From contig JABWBR010000055.1 in assembly GCA_013360405.1 (NCBI GenBank), positions 1-34,809 on the forward strand: a stretch of DNA of 34,809 nucleotides, in the 5' to 3' direction. The stretch comes from Saprospiraceae bacterium. GTDB lineage: Bacteria; Bacteroidota; Bacteroidia; Chitinophagales; Saprospiraceae. The stretch's first letter is position 1; the number at the start of each line of letters is the position of its first letter. The notes beneath the pieces are model-generated. The model saw nothing but the letters and a program-made list of their open reading frames with translations, did not search any database and was not told the DNA's origin. The position numbers and the translations under genes are program-made. Below are positions 8,627 through 15,951 of this stretch, in pieces.

Positions 8627-8642
8627 TTTAGATTAATCTAAA
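8627..8642. promoter_or_regulatory. Perfect 16-bp palindrome, candidate metalloregulator operator
   Basis: TTTAGATTAATCTAAA is a perfect dyad located 45-60 bases upstream of the TonB receptor's ATG and directly behind its candidate -7 element. The size, symmetry and TTAG...CTAA ends resemble operators of the DtxR/MntR family of iron- or manganese-dependent repressors. That identity is inference from motif shape. A repressor bound here would block the receptor promoter. Confidence 0.45.
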
Positions 8643-8674
8643 AATAAATTATTCATAATTTTTCTAAATAATCA

Positions 8675-8686
8675 TTGATCGATCAA
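8675..8686. promoter_or_regulatory. 12-bp palindrome upstream of pckG
   Basis: TTGATCGATCAA is a perfect dyad about 50 bases upstream of the candidate pckG -7 element. It resembles a CRP/FNR-type site but with a 2-base rather than 4-base centre, so the regulator is unclear. Confidence 0.25.
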
Positions 8687-8735
8687 ATCACTGTCAAGAA
8701 AAAGGAAGGATGTAAACCAGCGGGAAAGAAATTTG

Positions 8736-8743
8736 TAAATTTG
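8736..8743 (+). promoter_or_regulatory. Candidate -7 element for pckG
   Basis: TAAATTTG matches the Bacteroidetes -7 consensus TAnnTTTG and lies 39 bases before the pckG ATG, predicting a leader of about 30 bases. No TTG is found 19-20 bases upstream. Confidence 0.4.
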
Positions 8744-8782
8744 TGCCTACTATTTCCACACAACTAACCAATAAAGCATACC

Positions 8783-10642
8783 ATGTTCAAAGAAAAGACG
8801 GTTATCAAGGACTTCACGGGCCCTACCGCCAGTTACGAAGTATTAAAATGGGTAAAGCGCATTGCCGATTTTTGCAAACCGGATAACATCCACTGGTGCG
8901 ACGGATCGGACGAAGAGTACAACCAAATGACCGGCATACTGGTCGAAAAGGGCACGTTCATCCGCCTCAACCCCGAAAAGCGCCCCAACAGTTTTGCCTG
9001 TTTCAGCGATCCCAGCGACGTGGCGCGGGTAGAGGATCGCACCTATATTTGCAGCATCCGCAAAGACGACGCGGGGCCTACCAACAACTGGGTAGAGCCC
9101 AAGGAGATGAAAAAAACACTGGAAGGCCTTATGGAGGGCTGCATGACCGGGCGCACGATGTACGTCATCCCCTTCTGCATGGGGCCGCTCGGCTCGCCGT
9201 TGTCGCGCATCGGCATTCAGCTCACCGACTCCGAATACGTGGTCTGCAACATGAAAATCATGACCCGCATGGGCAGCAAAGTGTTGGAACAGCTCGGCGA
9301 CGGCCCGTTTGTAAGATGCCTGCACTCCGTGGGCGCGCCCCTCAAGCCGGGCGACATAGACGCCAAGTGGCCATGCAATCCCGACACCAAATACATCGTA
9401 CATTTCCCCGAAGAGCGCTACATCGTATCCTACGGCAGCGGGTACGGCGGCAACGCCCTTTTGGGTAAAAAATGTTTTGCCCTGCGTATCGCTTCTGTAA
9501 TAGCCCGCGACGAAAACTGGCTGGCCGAGCACATGCTCATCCTGGGCGTAGAATCGCCGCAGGGAGAAAAAACCTACGTAGCGGCGGCTTTCCCCAGTGC
9601 CTGCGGCAAGACCAACTTCGCCATGCTCATCCCGCCCAAAGAAATGGACGGCTGGAAGGTGACCACCGTAGGCGACGACATCGCCTGGATCAGGCACCAT
9701 GAAGACGGCCGCCTCTACGCCATCAACCCCGAAGCGGGGTATTTCGGGGTAGCGCCGGGCACCAACTACAAGACCAACCCCAACGCCATGGAGTCGATCA
9801 GCAAAAACGCCATCTTTACGAATGTGGCGGTAACGTCTGACGGCGACGTATGGTGGGAAGGCATGACCAAAGAAATCCCCGAAGGCCTCATCGACTGGCA
9901 CGGCAAAGCTTACGACCCCAGCAGCGGCAAACCCGCCGCGCACCCCAACGCCCGATTTACGGCGCCGGCCAGTCAGTGCCCCAGCATCGACAGCGAATGG
10001 GAAAATCCGAAGGGTGTGCCCATCAGCGCCTTCATCTTCGGCGGTCGCAGGAGCACCACCGTGCCGCTGGTATACCAGTCGTTCAACTGGAGTTTCGGGG
10101 TATACCTGGCTTCCACCATGGGGTCGGAGACCACCGCCGCCGCTTTTGGCGAGCAGGGCAAAGTGCGCCGCGACCCCTTTGCCATGTTGCCCTTCACCGG
10201 CTACCACATGGCCGACTACTTCAACCACTGGCTCCAGTTTGGCCGCGACCTGCCCAACGCGCCTCGCATCTTCAACGTCAACTGGTTCCGCAAAGACGAA
10301 AACGGCAACTTTATCTGGCCGGGTTTCGGCGACAACATGCGCGTACTGAAATGGATCATCGACCGTGTAAAAGGCCGCAGTTCAGCCGTAGAAAGTCCCA
10401 TCGGCTGGATGCCCCGCTACCGCGATATGGACTGGACCGGCATCGATTTTTCGAAAGAAGAATTCGTCAAAATCATGTCTATCGACCGCGAAGCCTGGAA
10501 AAAAGAGCTGCTCGCCCACGAAGAGCTGTTCTCGCAATTATACGACCACCTACCGAAAGAATATTTCTTCATGCGCGAACTCCTCCTATCGAGCCTCTGG
10601 CGTTCGCCGGAGCATTGGGGGTTGGCGCCGGAGCGGGTGTAG
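8783..10642 (+). CDS. pckG: Phosphoenolpyruvate carboxykinase (GTP)
   Basis: PckG interconverts oxaloacetate + GTP and phosphoenolpyruvate + CO2 + GDP in the cytoplasm, linking the TCA cycle to gluconeogenesis. The 619-residue length is normal for the GTP-dependent family. Visible hallmarks are the early [11 protein letters not shown] segment (about 35-45), [13 protein letters not shown] (127-139), the GTP-binding P-loop PSACGKTN (271-278) with the family's reactive Cys274, the metal-site segment VGDDIAW (296-302) and [12 protein letters not shown] (about 428). The ATP-dependent family lacks the PSACGKTN form, which settles the class. The gene is monocistronic: it has its own -7 element upstream and a hairpin with a T-tract just after the stop. 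The high-GC, strongly biased codon use fits a well-expressed core gene. Confidence 0.98.
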   Translation: MFKEKTVIKDFTGPTASYEVLKWVKRIADFCKPDNIHWCDGSDEEYNQMTGILVEKGTFIRLNPEKRPNSFACFSDPSDVARVEDRTYICSIRKDDAGPTNNWVEPKEMKKTLEGLMEGCMTGRTMYVIPFCMGPLGSPLSRIGIQLTDSEYVVCNMKIMTRMGSKVLEQLGDGPFVRCLHSVGAPLKPGDIDAKWPCNPDTKYIVHFPEERYIVSYGSGYGGNALLGKKCFALRIASVIARDENWLAEHMLILGVESPQGEKTYVAAAFPSACGKTNFAMLIPPKEMDGWKVTTVGDDIAWIRHHEDGRLYAINPEAGYFGVAPGTNYKTNPNAMESISKNAIFTNVAVTSDGDVWWEGMTKEIPEGLIDWHGKAYDPSSGKPAAHPNARFTAPASQCPSIDSEWENPKGVPISAFIFGGRRSTTVPLVYQSFNWSFGVYLASTMGSETTAAAFGEQGKVRRDPFAMLPFTGYHMADYFNHWLQFGRDLPNAPRIFNVNWFRKDENGNFIWPGFGDNMRVLKWIIDRVKGRSSAVESPIGWMPRYRDMDWTGIDFSKEEFVKIMSIDREAWKKELLAHEELFSQLYDHLPKEYFFMRELLLSSLWRSPEHWGLAPERV

Positions 10643-10644
10643 GG

Positions 10645-10722
10645 GGACTGTACGACTGTACAACTGTAGAATTTATGATGATTAATTTTCTAATAGTCCT
10701 ATAGTCGTACAGTCCATTTTTT
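10645..10722 (+). terminator. Word-repeat hairpin terminator of pckG
   Basis: GGACTGTACGACT (10645-10657) pairs perfectly with AGTCGTACAGTCC (10703-10715), and ATTTTTT follows at once. The left arm contains the tandem word ACTGTACGACTGTACAACTGTA. The 45-base loop is A/T-rich. It starts 2 bases after the pckG stop codon, so it probably ends that transcript. Confidence 0.6.
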
Positions 10723-10723
10723 C

Positions 10724-10738
10724 TGGCACGGTATTTGG
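10724..10738 (+). promoter_or_regulatory. Candidate sigma-54 promoter
   Basis: TGGCACGGTATTTGG matches the sigma-54 consensus TGGCACGNNNNTTGC, with GG and GG (expected GC) dinucleotides 12 bases apart; only the last base differs. A C precedes it, as in the YTGGCAC form. The predicted start is near 10750, followed by an intrinsic terminator at 10783-10811 and no coding gene on this strand. Confidence 0.5.
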
Positions 10739-10749
10739 ATTACTCCAAA

Positions 10750-10811
10750 CGAGTTTTGAAAAAAGATGCAAGATGTTTTTTGGCCCGCATAACGTTGCGG
10801 GCTTTTTTTTT
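10750..10811 (+). ncRNA. Possible short sigma-54-dependent RNA
   Basis: The sigma-54-like promoter (10724-10738) and the intrinsic terminator (10783-10811) bound a potential transcript of about 60 bases with no credible ORF. Inside it an A6 run and a T6 run could pair ahead of the terminator stem. It could also be a stub that terminates early or a regulatory leftover. No homology is recognised, so the RNA itself is a prediction. Confidence 0.3.
10783..10811 (+). terminator. Strong rho-independent terminator
   Basis: GCCCGCA (10783-10789) and TGCGGGC (10796-10802) form a perfect 7-bp G/C-rich stem with a 6-base loop, followed by nine Ts (10803-10811). The T-tract is only on the plus-strand side, so it does not serve the convergent DUF1963 gene. 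Confidence 0.85.
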
Positions 10812-10824
10812 GCCTTTACCAGAC

Positions 10825-11931
10825 TCAGGCGCCTTCTATCTCCAAGCGCACCTCGTCAAAATGGAGGTCTTTCAGGTGGGTGTCCTTGATAAAAAAGTAC
10901 AACACGCCTTCGCCCAAAAAGGGCATCATATCGAGTACAGGATCGGTACAATCAAATTGAAAAAGGAGAACTTCGCCGGGCTTGGCCAATGGTGGCTTGT
11001 CTCCGGCCAACTCCGGAAGCTGATCGGGATAACCCAGCAACTTATTGCGGTAGTCGGCAGCGGTGAGATACTCGCGGCAAATTTGGTAGCAATACCCATA
11101 GTCGCGCAAGTCGGAGGGCGACCACCCCGCATTATCCCTTGTTGCCGTTTCTGACGAGGGCAATTCCAGCACATCAAAAGGCAGGCAGAAGGCAGGATCG
11201 GGCCACACGGCCTCTTCGAGTTCTTCGGGCTCCGGTTGCTTTTTCATGGCCGAGCTATCGGGAAAATACATCACTTTGTAATTGCCTGGTTTTTGCAATA
11301 AACCGCTATCGCCTTCGGCGAAAGGGTACACAAAAAAAGACAAGAGTCCTTCTCCCTGAAAGTCTTTCAATGCGGTGATGTGCGGCAATTGCCGGAGTTC
11401 GCCGATGTTGAACTGCGCGAGTAATCCCAAGGGGAGCCCGCCGGGAGTATGCGGCCAGCGGCTGCCTGCGGGCAAATCGGGCGAGCCGCCCAGGCGGCTG
11501 CCTCCCGTGCGGTTGCCGCGGCCTTCTTCGGCAGTGACCAGGCCTACGCCCTGGCGCAGGGCAGCGGCGATATACTCCCCGACAGCTTTACTGCAATACG
11601 ATTTGGCTACTTCCACGAGCCATTGGCGGCGCTGTTCGAGGTTGAGCTGGTAGAAATCGTCTTTGGAAGGACCGCCCAGCAGGCGTTTGCCCGGCATGAT
11701 CTCCATCAGGTCGATTTCAATATAATCGGTGAGGATAGCCAGTTCCAGGGTGTATTTATTGTCGCCGGTTTTTTTGACGCTTTCTATGGCTGTTACTGCC
11801 GTATCGCCGCCGTTGCCTTTGAAAAAGACGAGTTGGTCCTGGTGCGGTATGGCGCCGAGTGCTTCCACGTCGAGTGAGATCAGGTGGTCGGCGGGCGAAG
11901 GTTTGATTTGTGTGATTTGGTAAAGGTGCAT
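10825..11931 (-). CDS. DUF1963 (YwqG-like) protein
   Basis: This 368-residue cytoplasmic protein shows the pattern of the DUF1963/YwqG family: SRLGGSPDLPAGSRWP, then PLGLLAQFNIGEL, LLSFFVYPF, and a late LLFQFDCTDP followed by GEGVLYFFI. Family members are widespread beta-rich proteins of unknown biochemical role. The N-terminal ~130 residues (MHLYQITQIKPS through the Lys-rich segment) are extra to the core and not recognised. It is the last gene of a minus-strand run after the GlmU-like, SCO and GmhB-type genes. A 179-base gap with several hairpins separates it from the phosphatase, so it may have its own promoter. No function is assigned. Confidence 0.85.
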   Translation of the reverse strand: MHLYQITQIKPSPADHLISLDVEALGAIPHQDQLVFFKGNGGDTAVTAIESVKKTGDNKYTLELAILTDYIEIDLMEIMPGKRLLGGPSKDDFYQLNLEQRRQWLVEVAKSYCSKAVGEYIAAALRQGVGLVTAEEGRGNRTGGSRLGGSPDLPAGSRWPHTPGGLPLGLLAQFNIGELRQLPHITALKDFQGEGLLSFFVYPFAEGDSGLLQKPGNYKVMYFPDSSAMKKQPEPEELEEAVWPDPAFCLPFDVLELPSSETATRDNAGWSPSDLRDYGYCYQICREYLTAADYRNKLLGYPDQLPELAGDKPPLAKPGEVLLFQFDCTDPVLDMMPFLGEGVLYFFIKDTHLKDLHFDEVRLEIEGA

Positions 11932-12021
11932 GGCTGTATTTTAGGTGACGTCCTTGGAATAACTCAGGAGGTAACATCCCCGGATAAACTCTGATGGTGA
12001 CGACCGCGGATCGCCTTTGTT

Positions 12022-12056
12022 GGTGACGGCTTGGGATTTCAATCTAAGCCGTCACC
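12022..12056. repeat. Hairpin with 11-bp perfect arms
   Basis: GGTGACGGCTT (12022-12032) pairs with AAGCCGTCACC (12046-12056). It lies in the gap between the DUF1963 and GmhB-type genes, which also carries a CTCAGGAGGTAAC word (11963-11975) and a GGGGAGGTTACC word (12071-12082) related to the hairpins at 25879 and 27503. No T-tract follows on either strand. Confidence 0.6.
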
Positions 12057-12110
12057 TCCAGGGACACTTCGGGGAGGTTACCACCCATGTCCCTCCTAAG
12101 TCGTTACCAT

Positions 12111-12674
12111 CTAAATTATTTCGTGGTCGTTACTTTCTTGCAAAGTTAACCAGGTTTCCGCCATATCCGCCAGGTTGTCGAAGCGATAATGCGGCGTCCA
12201 GGGAGCGGTATCTTCATTGCCGATGCGGGCGGTGGTCATGCCGAGGTTCAAGCCGAACTGGATATCGGAAGCCGTGTCGCCGGCCATTACTGACCTAGTA
12301 AAGTCGATCTCCGGAAAATCGGCTTGCGCCTGTAAAGCCATACCCGGGTTGGGTTTTCGGCAAGTACAGTTGTCGGCCGCGAGGTGTGGACAGAAGTAGA
12401 TGGCGTCTATACGCCCGCCGGCAGCGGCTACTGTTTTTATGAGGCGCCCATGGATATCGGCCAATTGGGCTTCGTCCATAAGCCCTTTGCCGATGCCCTG
12501 TTGGTTGGTGACCACTATTATGTGCTTGAAAAGCCGGGAAAAGCCGGCAATCGCCGGCAAGACGCCAGGAAGAAATTCAAATTGAGGCCATGTCTTCACA
12601 TAATCGCCTGGCAGGCGCCGGTTGATCACCCCGTCGCGGTCGAGGAATAAGGTCCAGCCTTTGAATTGAGACAT
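12111..12674 (-). CDS. gmhB: HAD-family D-glycero-manno-heptose 1,7-bisphosphate 7-phosphatase
   Basis: GmhB removes the 7-phosphate from heptose bisphosphate in ADP-heptose synthesis, which feeds lipopolysaccharide core or S-layer glycans. The 187-residue length fits. Visible motifs are the HAD nucleophile segment FLDRDGVIN (Asp12, Asp14), VTNQQGIGKG (55-64, including the Thr of motif II), the zinc-binding loop CPHLAADNCTC (Cys95, His97, Cys103, Cys105) that marks the GmhB subgroup, CRKPNPGM with the motif III Lys107, and GDTASD (132-137). The ATG at 12674 gives the normal N-terminus. A histidinol-phosphate phosphatase role is the main alternative, since both share this fold and zinc loop. 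No other heptose genes are nearby. Confidence 0.88.
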   Translation of the reverse strand: MSQFKGWTLFLDRDGVINRRLPGDYVKTWPQFEFLPGVLPAIAGFSRLFKHIIVVTNQQGIGKGLMDEAQLADIHGRLIKTVAAAGGRIDAIYFCPHLAADNCTCRKPNPGMALQAQADFPEIDFTRSVMAGDTASDIQFGLNLGMTTARIGNEDTAPWTPHYRFDNLADMAETWLTLQESNDHEII

Positions 12675-12700
12675 GCCGATGATTATATTGATTGACGAGA

Positions 12701-12727
12701 TAGAGACGCAAAATTTTGCATCTGTAC
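12701..12727. repeat. Degenerate copy of the 20-bp palindromic repeat
   Basis: TAGAGACGC followed by AAAATTTTGCATCTGTAC is the same element as at 3437-3496, with two substitutions in the right arm. It lies between the SCO gene (upstream on the minus strand) and the GmhB-type gene. Confidence 0.8.
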
Positions 12728-12735
12728 GGTTGTGG

Positions 12736-13380
12736 TTACTCCTTTAATCCCGCCGGGTGCGCCAGTAGCCAATCGATATCGTTCATAAACTTGGTGACTG
12801 CTTCGGGGTTGGTGCCGTCGCAATAGGCGCGGATGTGGCGGTTTTCGTCGATAAGCAGCAGCCATCCGCTGTGGTCGAAGCCGCCGGGGGCATTGGGATC
12901 TTCTTTGGCAATGCTCATATAATCGTCGCCGATGCCGTAGATCGCATCGCGATCGCCGGTCACAAAATGCCATTTATCGGATTTAACCTGAAGTTTTTCG
13001 GCGTATTCCTTGAGACGGGGAATCGTATCGTGTTTAATATCAATCGTATGGGAGAGTAGCAACAGGCGGTCGTTTGGCAGATAGCGATCGTGTAGGCGCA
13101 ACATCTGCTGGGCTACTTTGGGGCAAATTGTAGGGCAGGAGGTAAAAAAGAAATCGGCCACATAAATTTTTCCTTCAAAAGTAGCATTGGTAACAAGCTG
13201 GCTGTCCTGGTTGATAAATGCAAAATCGGGGATTTTGTGGTAAATGGTATCGCCGGTATTGGGATTCACCTCATGAAAACCGTAATGGGGGAGCATCTTT
13301 TCTGCTGGTTCCTGATTGCAGGCTGCCAGTACGGATGCCAATAAAACGGCGACAGGGATTGTAAAGCGGAGCGTATTCAT
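12736..13380 (-). CDS. SCO1/SenC/PrrC-type copper chaperone lipoprotein
   Basis: SCO proteins are thioredoxin-fold, membrane-anchored factors that deliver copper to, or reduce, the CuA centre of cytochrome c oxidase in the periplasm. The 214-residue protein starts with a lipoprotein signal peptide and a clear lipobox (LAAC, Cys21). The copper-binding CxxxC is in FFFTSCPTICPK (Cys82 and Cys86) and the third ligand is His170 in GFDHSGWLLLID. The length is typical. It follows the GlmU-like gene by 8 bases, so the two are likely co-transcribed, though no functional link is obvious. No oxidase subunit genes lie in the window. The family assignment is firm; the client protein is inferred from the family. 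Confidence 0.93.
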   Translation of the reverse strand: MNTLRFTIPVAVLLASVLAACNQEPAEKMLPHYGFHEVNPNTGDTIYHKIPDFAFINQDSQLVTNATFEGKIYVADFFFTSCPTICPKVAQQMLRLHDRYLPNDRLLLLSHTIDIKHDTIPRLKEYAEKLQVKSDKWHFVTGDRDAIYGIGDDYMSIAKEDPNAPGGFDHSGWLLLIDENRHIRAYCDGTNPEAVTKFMNDIDWLLAHPAGLKE

Positions 13381-13388
13381 ATCAGAGA

Positions 13389-14597
13389 TTAAGCGTGTTT
13401 TTCCCAGTTGCGGTATTGTGCCGTATCTTCAAAAATGCGGAGCATAATCAGCCGGTCCTGGATGGTAAACGGAAGTTGGCGGCGTTCCATCACACGTTCG
13501 ATCATATCGAAAGCTTTATCTGTGCGGTATGTTTGAAAGCCGTGCACACCGCCCCAGGAGAAAGAGGGGATATAATTGCGGGGGAAGCCGTCGCCGAAAA
13601 TATTAGCGCAAACGCCTACTACTGTGCCTGTATTAAACATCGTATTAATACCGCATTTGGAGTGGTCGCCCATAATAAGTCCGCAGAATTGCAGTCCGGT
13701 GGGCACAAAGCGTTGCGCCGGGTAGTTCCACAATTTGATTTCTTCGTAAGTGTTTTTGAGGTTAGAGTTGTTGGTATCGGCGCCGAGGTTGCACCACTCG
13801 CCCAGCACGGAATTGCCGAGGTAGCCGTCGTGCGATTTGTTGCTGTTGGCCAGTAACACCGAGTTATTGACTTCGCCGCCGACTTTGCAATAGGGGCCGA
13901 TAGTAGTGGCGCCGTATATTTTGGCGCCCATTTTTACAACGGCGCCTTCGCCGAGCGAAAAGCCGCCTCTGATCATACAGCCTTCCATGATCTCGGCATT
14001 TTTGCCGATATAGATAGGGCCGTTTTGGGTATTGAGGATTGCGCATTCCACTTTGGCGCCTTCTTCGAGGAAGACGGGGCCATTGCCGATTACGCGGTTG
14101 GTATCGCTGAGGGGCTGGGAGGTTCTGTCGCGGGTAACCAGTTCAAAGTCGTCGCGCAGGGCCTGCTCGTTCAGTCGGAACAAATCCCAGGAGCCGTTGA
14201 TTTTGAGGTATTCCGTATCGTCGAGGTCGGTCGACTGGAGGTGTTCGATGTCTTTGTCCTGCACCAGACGTTCCAGTTGCCGTTCGTCGAGTTTGGCGGC
14301 TATGAGTTGATCGCCCTGGACGAGGGCTTCGTTAAAATCCATCTGGCGGATGAGGCGGCAAAGCTGGGAAGATGGCAGCACGGAGGCATTGACCAGGTAA
14401 TTCTCCTTGCCGTAATCGATGGGATATTTTTCGGCCAGGTAGTCTTCGGTGATATAAGAAACCGGCCAGCCGAGCCATCGTTCCCATTTTTCTTTGATTG
14501 TGAGGATGCCGATGCGAAGTTCTGCGACCGGCCGGGTAAAGGTGAGCGGCAGGAGGTTGTCGCGCGTCTCGTCTTCAAACAAAATTAAGTGCGCCAT
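13389..14597 (-). CDS. GlmU-like sugar-1-phosphate nucleotidyltransferase/acyltransferase
   Basis: The ATG at 14597 (402 residues, MAHLILFEDETRDNLLPL) is preferred over one nine codons upstream, because family members start with this strand. The N-terminal half is a divergent nucleotidyltransferase domain (LPLTFTRPVAELRIG, about 15-30). The C-terminal half (about 190-390) is a left-handed beta-helix made of hexapeptide repeats, such as GPIYIGKNAEIMEG, LGEGAVVKMGAKIYG and TTIGPYCKVGG. This arrangement matches the Bacteroidetes alternative GlmU family, proposed to make UDP-GlcNAc-type precursors. Substrate identity is not proven. It heads a minus-strand run with the SCO gene 8 bases downstream. 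The 5' region contains a CACCGCA/TGCGGTG inverted repeat near 14630-14668. Confidence 0.9.
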   Translation of the reverse strand: MAHLILFEDETRDNLLPLTFTRPVAELRIGILTIKEKWERWLGWPVSYITEDYLAEKYPIDYGKENYLVNASVLPSSQLCRLIRQMDFNEALVQGDQLIAAKLDERQLERLVQDKDIEHLQSTDLDDTEYLKINGSWDLFRLNEQALRDDFELVTRDRTSQPLSDTNRVIGNGPVFLEEGAKVECAILNTQNGPIYIGKNAEIMEGCMIRGGFSLGEGAVVKMGAKIYGATTIGPYCKVGGEVNNSVLLANSNKSHDGYLGNSVLGEWCNLGADTNNSNLKNTYEEIKLWNYPAQRFVPTGLQFCGLIMGDHSKCGINTMFNTGTVVGVCANIFGDGFPRNYIPSFSWGGVHGFQTYRTDKAFDMIERVMERRQLPFTIQDRLIMLRIFEDTAQYRNWEKHA

Positions 14598-14677
14598 AGC
14601 GTATAGGATAATAACAGATAACATAAAACACCGCAGATTTGTTATTAGCGGCAGCTATTATGCGGTGGGTATCAGGT

Positions 14678-14737
14678 AAAAAAAAATGAGCCACCTCGAA
14701 TTTTGGCAATTGCCAAAATTAGGGGTGACTCATTTTT
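14678..14737 (-). terminator. Intrinsic terminator downstream of rpmE2
   Basis: Long near-perfect arms of about 25 bases (14682-14706 and 14712-14737, centre TTTTGGCAATTGCCAAAA) form a strong hairpin. On the minus strand it ends in a run of nine Ts (plus-strand As 14678-14686). It starts about 25 bases after the rpmE2 stop codon. Confidence 0.85.
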
Positions 14738-14760
14738 CTGCCACACAACGTCTAAAAGTA

Positions 14761-15033
14761 TTATTCGTTGGTTTTATTGGCAAACTTAGTCTGCGAGAAT
14801 TTCTTGTTGAATTTATCGATACGGCCTGCCGTGTCGACAAATTTCATTTTACCCGTAAAGAAAGGGTGTGAATAAGCGGAGATTTCCAGCTTAACCAGTG
14901 GGTATTCCTTGCCGTCTTCCCATACGATGGTGTCGCGCGTTTGCACGCAAGAACGGGTCATGAAGGCTTCGTCAGCTGAGAAATCTTTGAATACTACCAG
15001 TCTATAGCTCTCCGGATGGATATTTTTTTTCAT
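14761..15033 (-). CDS. rpmE2: 50S ribosomal protein L31 type B
   Basis: This 90-residue protein is L31 of the type B form, which sits on the central protuberance and bridges the ribosomal subunits. MKKNIHPESYRLVVFKD, the segment SAYSHPFFTGKMKFVDTAGR and the basic C-terminus are diagnostic. It has no CxxC zinc motif (its single Cys is in TRSCVQT), so it is the zinc-independent paralogue. I chose the ATG at 15033 over an ATG 11 codons upstream because L31B proteins begin MKKNIHP or similar, and because the upstream start would crowd the promoter. It is a single-gene transcription unit with its own promoter (15064-15093) and terminator. Confidence 0.97.
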   Translation of the reverse strand: MKKNIHPESYRLVVFKDFSADEAFMTRSCVQTRDTIVWEDGKEYPLVKLEISAYSHPFFTGKMKFVDTAGRIDKFNKKFSQTKFANKTNE

Positions 15034-15063
15034 GATCGCACTATTTTCTTTCCAATTGGACGG

Positions 15064-15093
15064 CAAAGATACATGTTATCCTGCAAAATCCAA
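15064..15093 (-). promoter_or_regulatory. Bacteroidetes-type promoter of rpmE2
   Basis: On the minus strand a TTG (15091-15093) is followed after exactly 19 bases by TATCTTTG (15064-15071), matching the TTG-N19-TAnnTTTG housekeeping promoter of this phylum. The start would be near 15057, about 24 bases before the ATG. It is the only two-part promoter match I found. Confidence 0.65.
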
Positions 15094-15120
15094 GAGAGGG
15101 GCCTGGTTATTTTTGTTGTA

Positions 15121-15219
15121 GGTTGTCCGTTCTCTGTTGTCGGTTATCCGTTATTGGTTTCTATATTTGTAAATCACACTAATAAAGGAACAGACAACCG
15201 ATAACAGAGAACCGACAAC
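15121..15219. repeat. Word-repeat hairpin with -7 element in its loop
   Basis: The left arm (15121-15160, tandem GTTCTCTGTTGTCGGTTATC words) pairs imperfectly with the right arm (15187-15219, AACAGACAACCGATAACAGA onwards). The loop contains TATATTTG (15162-15169), a -7 consensus match. The right arm ends exactly at the ATG of the pseudouridine synthase gene. A related element lies at 20091-20195. Confidence 0.7.
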
Positions 15220-15951
15220 ATGACCATCCTGGCAGAAACCCCGCAGTGGATTGCCATCAACAAACCGGCGGGTTTGGTGGTGGAGCGCGACAAGTATGGT
15301 TATCCTTCGGCAGAAGAGGAGGTACGTGCTTATTTGCGAAAGCAAAACAAACGCGAGCCTTTTGTGGGCATTGTACACCGTCTCGACAGGCCGGTGAGCG
15401 GGGTATTGCTGTTGGCCAAAAAGAAAAGCGCGCTGAAGCAACTCAACGAGCAGTTCCGCCTGCGGCAGGTGCAAAAAGTGTATTGGGCAGTAGTAGAAAA
15501 CCGCCCCCCCGGCGATCAGGGATTACTGGAGGGCTGGATACAAAAGGATGTAATGGGCAAAAAGGCGGTTTATTCAAAGGAGGCCGTCAAGGGCGCACTT
15601 CCCTGTAGTCTGAGTTATAAACTGCTGGCCGAAGCCGAAGGCCGTTATTTATTGGAGATCATACCCCACACCGGCAAATTCCACCAGATCAGGGTGCAGT
15701 TGGCTGCAATTGGATGCCCTATTATCGGGGATCAGGCTTACGGTTCCACTGTGGAATACGCGTCTAATGCGATTGCCTTGCACGCCCGGGTGTTATCGTT
15801 TTCAGAGATAGAGATGTCACCTGCTCTCGTACCTCGCGCAGATGACACCTCTTTGCCCAATCCGAAATCCCAAATCCGATATCCGAAATCAATCAGCGCG
15901 CCTCTCCCCGATTTGCCCATTTGGCATTTTGAAAATATAGAAAAGATATGA
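15220..15951 (+). CDS. RluA-family pseudouridine synthase
   Basis: The 243-residue enzyme converts uridine to pseudouridine in rRNA or tRNA. The conserved start INKPAGLVV (13-21), the catalytic motif HRLDRPVSG (53-61, Asp56 nucleophile), KVYWAVV and the C-terminal IIPHTGKFHQIRVQLAAIG are all visible. There is no S4 domain, so it belongs to the short RluA/TruC-like branch; the target base cannot be told. Residues ~213-226 (NPKSQIRYPKSIS) are encoded by a dispersed word repeat (15859-15893), giving an odd, low-conservation tail. Its ATG abuts a word-repeat hairpin. The stop overlaps the next gene's start by 4 bases (ATGA), so it is coupled to the Nudix gene. Confidence 0.93.
   Translation: MTILAETPQWIAINKPAGLVVERDKYGYPSAEEEVRAYLRKQNKREPFVGIVHRLDRPVSGVLLLAKKKSALKQLNEQFRLRQVQKVYWAVVENRPPGDQGLLEGWIQKDVMGKKAVYSKEAVKGALPCSLSYKLLAEAEGRYLLEIIPHTGKFHQIRVQLAAIGCPIIGDQAYGSTVEYASNAIALHARVLSFSEIEMSPALVPRADDTSLPNPKSQIRYPKSISAPLPDLPIWHFENIEKI

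Noticed and set aside
8843-10228. A long antisense open frame across pckG (461 codons).
   Set aside because: It is a high-GC shadow of pckG; the plus-strand protein has all catalytic motifs and the antisense translation is low-complexity.
12683-12973. A 96-codon minus-strand frame overlapping the end of the SCO gene.
   Set aside because: It is out of frame with the SCO protein, Arg-rich, and reads through the palindromic repeat; it is a shadow.
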